The position numbers and the translations under genes were made by a program. Shown here piece after piece: positions 58,436 to 64,000 of a DNA stretch of 64,000 bases. Origin of the DNA: DATAGF01 sp963813355 (GTDB lineage: Bacteria; Actinomycetota; Thermoleophilia; Miltoncostaeales; Miltoncostaeaceae); contig CAWEYS010000017.1 in the NCBI GenBank assembly GCA_963813355.1, forward strand, positions 75,657 through 139,656. Reading direction: 5' to 3'. Positions within the stretch are counted from its first letter, which is position 1; every line of letters begins with the position of its first letter. Under the pieces are notes generated by a model. It was not told the DNA's origin, searched no databases, and saw only the letters and a program-made list of their open reading frames with translations.

Positions 58436-59173
58436 GTGGATGGCGGGTCAACAGACGGGGCCGGCGTGGCGCCGGCGGCGATGGCGGTCGACTCGGACGT
58501 CGGTCCGGGCCCGATCGAGAACGTCACCCTGTGGGAGCGCGTCCATGCGCACCTGCGCGACGAGATCCTGGCCAACCGGCTCACGCCGGGGACGGTCCTC
58601 TCCGAGGTGCCGCTGGCCGCGTCCCTCGGCGTCAGCCGCGGACCGGTCCGCGAGGCTCTCGGGCGGCTCGCCGCCGAGGGGCTCGTGACCGTCCGCCCGC
58701 GGCGCGGCGCGGTCGTCTCGGAGCTCAGCCCGGGGGAGTTCCTCCAGGCCTATCAGGTGCGCGAGGCGCTCGAGACGCTCGCGATCCGCCTCGCCGTGCC
58801 GCTCCTCACGGACGACGACATCGCGCACCTGGACCACCTCGTGGAGCGGCAGGCCGAGGCCGTCGACGACGACCGGATCGACGACTTCTTCGCGCTCAAC
58901 AGCGAGTTCCACGAGCTCTTCGTCAGGGTGTCGGGAAACGCGCCCCTGCAGGACATGCACCGACAGCTCACGGGTCACATGGGCCGTTATCGACTGCCCT
59001 CGCTGGCCCTTCGAGGAACGATGCGCAACTCGCTGGCCGAGCATCGCGCCATCGCCCGCGCGTGTCGCGCGCGCGATCCCGGCCGGGCGGAGCAGCTCCT
59101 GCGCGACCACATCCGCGTTCCGCAGCACCGGCTCGAGGCGACGAGCAGCGAGGAGGTCGTGCTCGCGCCATGA
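58436..59173 (+). CDS. GntR-family regulator (FadR/FCD type)
   Basis: A 245-residue repressor-type regulator. The winged helix-turn-helix is at about residues 33-95 (ANRLTPGTVLSEVPLAASLG, SRGPVREALGRLAAEG). The FCD ligand domain follows (QVREALETLAIRLAVP, DDFFALNSEFHELFV, LAEHRAIARACRARDPGRA) and contains the His residues that bind metal in this family. Dicarboxylates and similar acids are common effectors. GTG 58436 fits a leaderless transcript; ATG 58481 is an alternative. It sits at the centre of both catabolic arms and probably regulates them. Confidence 0.9.
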   Translation: MDGGSTDGAGVAPAAMAVDSDVGPGPIENVTLWERVHAHLRDEILANRLTPGTVLSEVPLAASLGVSRGPVREALGRLAAEGLVTVRPRRGAVVSELSPGEFLQAYQVREALETLAIRLAVPLLTDDDIAHLDHLVERQAEAVDDDRIDDFFALNSEFHELFVRVSGNAPLQDMHRQLTGHMGRYRLPSLALRGTMRNSLAEHRAIARACRARDPGRAEQLLRDHIRVPQHRLEATSSEEVVLAP

Positions 59174-60198
59174 GCCTGAAGTTCGGCGTCAACCTGAACA
59201 ACCGCGAGCCGCTGATCGCTCCCGACTACGACCTGTCCATGCTCCTCGCGCTCGCGGAGCGGGTCGAGGAGCTGGGCTTCGACTCGGTCTGGGTCGGCGA
59301 CAGCCTCTTCTCGAAGCCGCGTTACGAGCCGATCGCGCTCCTGTCGGCGATCTCCCAGCGCACATCGCGGGTGGCCCTCGGGACGGCGTGCATGGTGTCC
59401 TCCACCCGCAATCCGCTCTACCTGGCGCTCGAGTGGGCGACCCTCGACCGGCTCTCGGACGGCCGGACGATCCTGGGCACGGGCGCGGGGAACCCGGAGG
59501 AGGGCGTGCGGCGCGAGTTCGAGGCCCTCGGGCTGGACTTCGGACGGCGCGCCGCGATCTTCGAGGAGGGGCTCGCGGTGATCCGGCAGCTCTGGACCGA
59601 GGGGCGCGCCGACTTCCACGGCGAGCACTTCGACTACGACGGCGTCGCGTTCTACTCGGGCACCGAGCTGGGGCCGCTGATGCCGGTGCAGTCCCCACCG
59701 CCGATCTGGGTGGTCTCCAACCCGCGCCTGGTCGGCGCCGCCTCGGCCGCCACCATCGAGCGGCGGATCGTGGCCGCCTGCCGGCGCATCGTGCGCCATG
59801 GCGACGGCTGGATGACGTGCTGCCGGGCGGAGCACCCCGAGGAGCTCGTGGAGCAGCTCGACTGGATCCGCCGGGTCGCCGACGAGGAGGGCGCCGACTT
59901 CGACCGGCTCGCGATCTCGTACCAGGTGACGATGAACGTCGGCGACTCGGAGGATCAGGCACGAGCCGCCTTCGGCGACTACATCGGCAAGTACTACCCC
60001 GAGCTCTCCCGGGCGATGGACCTGGGCAACTGGGGGCCCGTGGGCACGCCCGACCAGATCGCGGAGTGGCTCACGACCTTCGCCGAGGCGGGCGTCAACC
60101 ACTTCATCTGCCGCTTCGGCGCCATCGACCAATTCGGCCAGGTCGAGCGCTTCGCCCGAGAGATCCTGCCGCGGTTCGCCACGGAGAGAGTGAGGTGA
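59170..60198 (+). CDS. LLM-class (luciferase-like) flavin-dependent monooxygenase
   Basis: A 342-residue TIM-barrel flavoprotein. FDSVWVGDSLFSKPRYEPI (about 37-55), VALGTACMVSSTRNPLYLA and DGRTILGTGAGNPEEGVRRE are typical LLM segments. Members use FMN with a separate reductase, or F420. RutA-like members open pyrimidine rings; others desulfonate or oxidise ketones. An FMN reductase is not adjacent, so F420 use is possible. ATG 59170 overlaps the gntR stop by 4 nt. Confidence 0.88.
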   Translation: MSLKFGVNLNNREPLIAPDYDLSMLLALAERVEELGFDSVWVGDSLFSKPRYEPIALLSAISQRTSRVALGTACMVSSTRNPLYLALEWATLDRLSDGRTILGTGAGNPEEGVRREFEALGLDFGRRAAIFEEGLAVIRQLWTEGRADFHGEHFDYDGVAFYSGTELGPLMPVQSPPPIWVVSNPRLVGAASAATIERRIVAACRRIVRHGDGWMTCCRAEHPEELVEQLDWIRRVADEEGADFDRLAISYQVTMNVGDSEDQARAAFGDYIGKYYPELSRAMDLGNWGPVGTPDQIAEWLTTFAEAGVNHFICRFGAIDQFGQVERFAREILPRFATERVR

Positions 60199-60202
60199 CG
60201 AT

Positions 60203-61204
60203 ATGGCGCGCGTCGAGCTGCTGAACGACGCCACGCTGGTGGTCAACGTCTGCATGTCGGTCGAGGCCGACGACGTCGTGACGATCATCTGCGACGACGA
60301 GAACCGCGAGCAGGCCGAGGCCGTGGCCGAGGTCGTGGTCGAGCGCGGCGGATGGCCCGTGGTGATGAACAACGAGCACCAGGTGCGCCGCGGTCGCGCC
60401 GACGTGCGCTTCCCGATGGCCCCACCGCGGAACCTGCACGCGGCGATGACCGCCTCGGACGAGGTGATCATCATCACCAACCTCGAGTGGGCCAACCGCT
60501 TCGCCCACGTCTCGGCGGTGAAGGAGACCTGTGGGGCAAACGGCAAGATCGCCTCCGTCGAGCCGGGAATGGGCTCCTGGGGCCTCACGGTCGAGGACCT
60601 GCACAACGCGATCGCCCGCGCCAAGCGCGCCATGTCGGTGCTGGAGGGGAAGAAGCACATCCACGTCACGACGCCGGCGGGGAGCGACTTCCACGTCTCC
60701 ATCGAGGGCCGCCCGGCGCTGGAGGTGACGCCGATCAAGCACCGCGGCCAGATGATGGGGCCGGTGCCGCTGTGGGCCGAGGTCGCCTTCGCCGCCGTCG
60801 AGACGTACACCCACGGCACCGCGGTCGTCAACGGCGTGATGCTCGGGATCGGCCTCAAGGGCCAGGTGCGCGAGCCCATCACCTGGACCATGGAGGGCGG
60901 CCGCGCGGTCGCGATCGAGGGCGGCGACGAGGCCGAGCGGCTGCGCGCGGCCATCGACGGGGTCGAGAACGCCACGGTCCTCGGGGAGTTCGCGTTCGGC
61001 GTCAGCGACAAGGCCCCGTTCGGCACGCCGTCCGAGAAGGGCCGCGTGGGCACCGTCCACATGGCCCTCGGCGACAACCACAACGCCTACCCCGGCGGCC
61101 AGAACGTCTGCGCCCTGCACCTCGACGGGGTGTTCCTGAACGCCACCATGAGGATCGAGGACGACGACACCTACATCCTGCGGGACGGCGCGTGGGCGCT
61201 GTGA
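60203..61204 (+). CDS. NicX/M29 aminopeptidase-like metalloenzyme
   Basis: A 333-residue protein. The C-terminal third has the metal-binding pattern of the M29/NicX group: LGEFAFGVSDKAPFG (acidic ligand), HMALGDNHNAYPGG and ALHLDGVFLNATM (His and Asp). NicX is the 2,5-dihydroxypyridine 5,6-dioxygenase of nicotinate degradation and shares this fold with aminopeptidase T. No peptide-related gene is near, so a ring-opening role is favoured by context only. ATG 60203 has GAGGTGA. It lies 4 bases after the LLM stop. Confidence 0.68.
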   Translation: MARVELLNDATLVVNVCMSVEADDVVTIICDDENREQAEAVAEVVVERGGWPVVMNNEHQVRRGRADVRFPMAPPRNLHAAMTASDEVIIITNLEWANRFAHVSAVKETCGANGKIASVEPGMGSWGLTVEDLHNAIARAKRAMSVLEGKKHIHVTTPAGSDFHVSIEGRPALEVTPIKHRGQMMGPVPLWAEVAFAAVETYTHGTAVVNGVMLGIGLKGQVREPITWTMEGGRAVAIEGGDEAERLRAAIDGVENATVLGEFAFGVSDKAPFGTPSEKGRVGTVHMALGDNHNAYPGGQNVCALHLDGVFLNATMRIEDDDTYILRDGAWAL

Positions 61205-61563
61205 TGCCCGTCTCGGTCGTGCCGCTGGCCGACGTCGATCCGATCCCGCTGCCGGGCGACAGCTGGAGCCGCATGCTCGTGACCGGCGATCGCGTCCCAG
61301 GCACCGCGAGCTCGATCGGCTACTCCGTCTTCACGCCGGGGACGGTCCTGGCGCCCGTGCGCCACGAGACCGAGGAGGTCGCCTACGTGGTGGCCGGCGC
61401 CGGCGAGCTGCGGCTGGACGACGGCCCGGTCGGGTTCCGCGCGGGCGACGCGCTCCACATCCCCGCCGGCGTCTGGCACGCGGTCGCGAACACCGGCGAC
61501 GAGGACGTCGTGATGGTCTTCGGCTTCCCCCACCCCGACTACCCCCCGACGGAACGGGCCTGA
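61204..61563 (+). CDS. small cupin protein
   Basis: A 119-residue single-domain cupin. Motif 1 is RHETEEVAYVVAGAGELRL (about 52-70) and motif 2 is GDALHIPAGVWHAVANTG (about 82-99), which supply the metal-binding His and Glu residues. It may be a dioxygenase, isomerase or sensor of a pathway intermediate. ATG 61204 shares a base with the preceding stop (TGATG), so it is strictly coupled to the NicX-like gene. Confidence 0.85.
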   Translation: MPVSVVPLADVDPIPLPGDSWSRMLVTGDRVPGTASSIGYSVFTPGTVLAPVRHETEEVAYVVAGAGELRLDDGPVGFRAGDALHIPAGVWHAVANTGDEDVVMVFGFPHPDYPPTERA

Positions 61564-61565
61564 CG

Positions 61566-62303
61566 TTGGACGGCGTCGCGGGAGCGGCCTCACGCGGCGC
61601 CACCGCCGTCGCCGGGGTCGAGACCCTGCGCCGGGACGTCGCCCATGCCTGCCGCGTCCTCGCCACCGAGGGCTACACCGACCTGACCCTCGGCCACGTC
61701 AGCGCGCGCGTGCCGGGGCGGGAGGCGATCCTGGTCAAGCGCAAGGGCCTCACGCTCGAGGAGGTGCGCCCCGAGGACGTGGTCATGGTCAACCTCCACG
61801 GGCGCCACCTCGAGGACGGCGACGCGGACCTGCACCTCGAGACCGCGCTCCACACGGAGGTGTACCGCGCGCGTCCCGACGTGGGGGCGGTCGTGCACGG
61901 CCACCCGCCCCACGCGACCGCGCTCGCCGCGACGGGGGCCCCGCTCGAGATGCTGACCCACGACGCGGTCCTCTTCGCCGACGGCCTGCCGCGCTACGAG
62001 TCGAGCCCCGACCTCGTGACCTCCTCGCTCGAGGGCGCCGCCGTGGCGCGCGCCCTGGGGGACAGCCGGGCCGTGCTGATGCGCAACCACGGGGTGCTCG
62101 TGGTGGGGCGGACCGTCCCGTGGGCGGTGCTCACGGCGGCGACGCTCGAGCGCGCCGCGCGCATCCAGGCCATCGCCGGGACGATGGGCGGCGCGCTGGC
62201 CCCGATGAGCGCCGAGGACGCCGGCCGCCTCGCGCCCGAGAAGTACCGCGACGGCTTCGTGCAGGAGTACTGGGACGCGTGGCTGCGGAGGGTCGGGGCG
62301 TGA
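61566..62303 (+). CDS. class II aldolase/adducin family protein
   Basis: A 245-residue zinc-dependent aldolase or decarboxylase of the FucA/AraD family. The zinc ligands are in VVHGHPPHATALA (about 98-110) and MRNHGVLVVG (about 178), and the catalytic Glu region is HLETALHTEVYRA. The GHVSARVPG substrate loop is present. It may cleave or decarboxylate a late linear intermediate. The only start in place is TTG 61566, two bases after the cupin stop. Confidence 0.87.
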   Translation: MDGVAGAASRGATAVAGVETLRRDVAHACRVLATEGYTDLTLGHVSARVPGREAILVKRKGLTLEEVRPEDVVMVNLHGRHLEDGDADLHLETALHTEVYRARPDVGAVVHGHPPHATALAATGAPLEMLTHDAVLFADGLPRYESSPDLVTSSLEGAAVARALGDSRAVLMRNHGVLVVGRTVPWAVLTAATLERAARIQAIAGTMGGALAPMSAEDAGRLAPEKYRDGFVQEYWDAWLRRVGA

Positions 62304-62764
62304 GCGCGGGCCCGGTGGAGACCATGGTCAACGGCGTGCCGATGACCCTGCGGGCGGATCCCGGCGAGCTCCTGCTCGACGTCCTCCGCGACGAGCTCGG
62401 GCTCACCGGGGCAAAGCGCTCGTGCGACGTCCAGGTGTGCGGCACCTGCACCGTGCTGATCGACGGGCGGCCGGTCAGCGCCTGCACCACGCTGGTCCAC
62501 GAGGCCCGCGGGCGATCCGTCCTGACCATCGAGGGGCTGGCCGCCACCTCCGAGTTCGGGCGCATCCAGGAGGCGTTCACGCGGCACAGGGCGCTCCAGT
62601 GCGGCTACTGCACGCCGGGCATGGCGCTGACGGTGAGCGCGCTGCTGGCGACCGGCGAGCTCGCCGATGACGAGGCCACGGTGCGGGAGGCGCTGTCGGG
62701 GAACGTCTGCCGCTGCACCGGCTATCGGGCGATCATCGACGCGGTCCGGGAGCTGGCGCGATGA
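62300..62764 (+). CDS. molybdenum hydroxylase [2Fe-2S] small subunit, CoxS-like
   Basis: A 154-residue protein with two iron-sulfur clusters. The plant-type ferredoxin cluster is in CDVQVCGTCTVL plus an upstream-domain Cys (SACTT), and the second in GYCTPGM and CRCTGYRAI. This is the electron-transfer subunit of xanthine dehydrogenase/CO dehydrogenase family hydroxylases. GTG 62300 overlaps the aldolase stop by 4 nt, and coxL follows with another 4-nt overlap. The matching FAD subunit is at 50841-51701. Confidence 0.93.
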   Translation: MSAGPVETMVNGVPMTLRADPGELLLDVLRDELGLTGAKRSCDVQVCGTCTVLIDGRPVSACTTLVHEARGRSVLTIEGLAATSEFGRIQEAFTRHRALQCGYCTPGMALTVSALLATGELADDEATVREALSGNVCRCTGYRAIIDAVRELAR

Positions 62765-64000
62765 GCGTGGCCCCGTCGGCGCCCTCGGAGACCGGCGCGG
62801 GGCTCGGCCTCTCGATCGAGCGGATGGACGGCGACGAGAAGATGCGCGGGGCGGCCCGGTACGTCGGCGACATGACGGTGCCCGGGATGCTGCACGGGAA
62901 GGTCCTGCGGAGCGAGGTCCCGGCGGGCCGGATCCGCGCGATCGACGCGTCGGCGGCCGAGGCCATGCCCGGCGTCCGCTGCGTGCTCGTCGGCGCCGAC
63001 CTGCGCGACGTCGACCCCTTCTACGGCCACGCGATCCGCGACCGCCCGGTCGTCGCGATCGACGCCGTGCGCTTCGCCGGCGAGCCCGTCGCCGTCGTCG
63101 CCGCCGACACCGAGGCGCAGGCCGAGGACGCCGTCCGGGCGATCCACGTCAACTACGAGCCGACCGAGGCCGCCATCGACCTCGACGCGGCGCTCGCCGT
63201 GGGCGGCCCCCTCGTCCACACCGAGCCGGCCCGCGGCGGCGCGTTCCACGGCCTGGGCAACCTGCCCGAGCGCCTCGGGAACGTCTGCTACCGCTACGAG
63301 CTCGACTGGGGCGACGTCGACGCCGCGTTCGCGGAGGCCGACGTGGTCGTCGAGGACGTCTACGAGTTCGGGTCGGCCTACCAGTACGCGATGGAGACCC
63401 ACGCCTGCATCGCCCAGGTCGAGGGGGACGACATCAGCCTCTGGGCGAACTGCCAGCACCCCTTCCTCGTGCGCGCCGAGATGGCGTCGGTGTTCGGGGT
63501 GCCGCTGGGCCGGGTGCGGATCATCGTCCCCTTCCTGGGGGGCGGCTTCGGGTCGAAGTCGTACACGCGCATGGAGCCGCTGACGATCGCGGGGCGCGCA
63601 AGGCGGGCCGCCGGTGCGGATCGTGAACCGGGTCGACGAGTCCATGCTCACCTCGCGCCAGCACGCCATGCGCCTGCGGCTGCGGACGGCGGCGCGCGCC
63701 GACGGCACCCTCCTCGGCGCGAGGCGCGGTGCTGGTTCGACACCGGCGCCTACGCCGACAACGGGCCGCGGGTCGTCGCGACCGGCGGGGACTCGGCGCC
63801 GGGGCCCTACCGCTGGGAGTCGGCCGGGTGTGCGCGACTCGTCTACACGAACACATCGCCGGCGGGCTCGTACCGCTCGTTCGGGGCGGTGCACATGCAG
63901 TGGGCGGGCGAGCAGCAGGTTCGAACAGATCGCCCGGCGCCTCGGCATCGACCCCCTCGAGATGCGCCGCCGCAACCTGCTGCGGCCCGGCGAGATGGTC
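62761..64000 (+). CDS. molybdopterin-binding large subunit, CoxL/XdhA-like (partial, three frame breaks)
   Basis: The first ~420 residues of a molybdenum hydroxylase large subunit. ARYVGDMTVPGMLHGKVLRS and VPFLGGGFGSKSYTRMEPL (Moco contact) lie in frame from ATG 62761. The frame then shifts near 63600 (INRVDESML-like IVNRVDESMLTSRQHAM), back near 63717 (EARCWFDTGAYADNG), and again near 63917 (EQIARRLGIDPLEMRRRN). Each shift equals one inserted or missing base in GC runs, and the protein continues well. The catalytic C-terminal Glu lies beyond the window. The substrate is unknown; CO-dehydrogenase's Cys loop cannot be confirmed. Confidence 0.85.
   Translation, partial: MSVAPSAPSETGAGLGLSIERMDGDEKMRGAARYVGDMTVPGMLHGKVLRSEVPAGRIRAIDASAAEAMPGVRCVLVGADLRDVDPFYGHAIRDRPVVAIDAVRFAGEPVAVVAADTEAQAEDAVRAIHVNYEPTEAAIDLDAALAVGGPLVHTEPARGGAFHGLGNLPERLGNVCYRYELDWGDVDAAFAEADVVVEDVYEFGSAYQYAMETHACIAQVEGDDISLWANCQHPFLVRAEMASVFGVPLGRVRIIVPFLGGGFGSKSYTRMEPLTIAGRARRAAGADREPGRRVHAHLAPARHAPAAADGGARRRHPPRREARCWFDTGAYADNGPRVVATGGDSAPGPYRWESAGCARLVYTNTSPAGSYRSFGAVHMQWAGEQQVRTDRPAPRHRPPRDAPPQPAAARRDG

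Overview
The window is very GC-rich and strongly biased to G or C at third codon positions. It has dense operons with 4-nt GTGA/ATGA overlaps, many GTG starts, large LuxR-type ATPase regulators, Ser/Thr kinases, delta-60/RTX-like proteins and a [AS]VTxxKLANN repeat protein. Together these suggest an actinobacterium, most like the Thermoleophilia/Solirubrobacterales; that placement is inference from gene content. I see no rRNA, tRNA, CRISPR array or complete insertion sequence.

Layout. 0-2.5 kb (-): the 5' part of mmsA and a LysR regulator. 2.7-6.7 kb (+): a secreted heme-motif protein, then ccmD-like, hemA and ccmE (cytochrome c maturation and heme supply). 6.9-9.6 kb (+): an RsbW-like anti-sigma kinase and a repeat lipoprotein. 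9.6-18.6 kb: a DUF2182 membrane protein, a PPOX-like protein, two LuxR regulators, a truncated sigma factor beside a damaged DHFR-like gene, and a flavin monooxygenase. 18.6-28.1 kb (-): a 12-gene operon that joins isoprenoid enzymes (IspH, polyprenyl synthase, geranylgeranyl reductase, CrtC-like hydratase, methyltransferase) to a lipid-carrier-like protein and a set of unfamiliar helix plus beta-sandwich proteins. This is my best candidate for an undescribed system. 28.3-37.3 kb: oxidoreductases, a TetR unit with its operator, a cNMP-binding thioredoxin-reductase-like flavoprotein and a patch of gene debris. 37.3-37.6 kb: an island of about 48% GC. 38.0-40.7 kb (-): an A-T-TE NRPS-like enzyme with unusual active-site residues. 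41.0-44.5 kb (-): two tandem delta-60/RTX genes. 44.6-48.2 kb (-): an FHA-HTH protein, a receptor kinase and a pseudokinase. 49.3-64 kb: a divergent catabolic locus around a GntR regulator.

The catabolic locus has a leftward arm (BMP-type substrate-binding protein, ABC ATPase, two permeases, CoxG, class V aminotransferase, CoxM, GMC oxidoreductase) and a rightward arm (GntR, luciferase-like monooxygenase, NicX/M29-like metalloenzyme, cupin, class II aldolase, CoxS, CoxL). The molybdenum hydroxylase subunits are split between the arms, so both arms probably serve one pathway. The content suggests uptake and breakdown of a nitrogen heterocycle (purine-, pyrimidine- or pyridine-like), but the substrate cannot be read from sequence.

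Several otherwise intact genes carry single-base frame breaks in GC runs (near 4285, 4418, 7531, 7618, 8152, 21325, 46378, 63600, 63717 and 63917, and many in 41-44.4 kb). I treat most of these as likely assembly or consensus indels rather than true decay, and annotate full gene spans across them.
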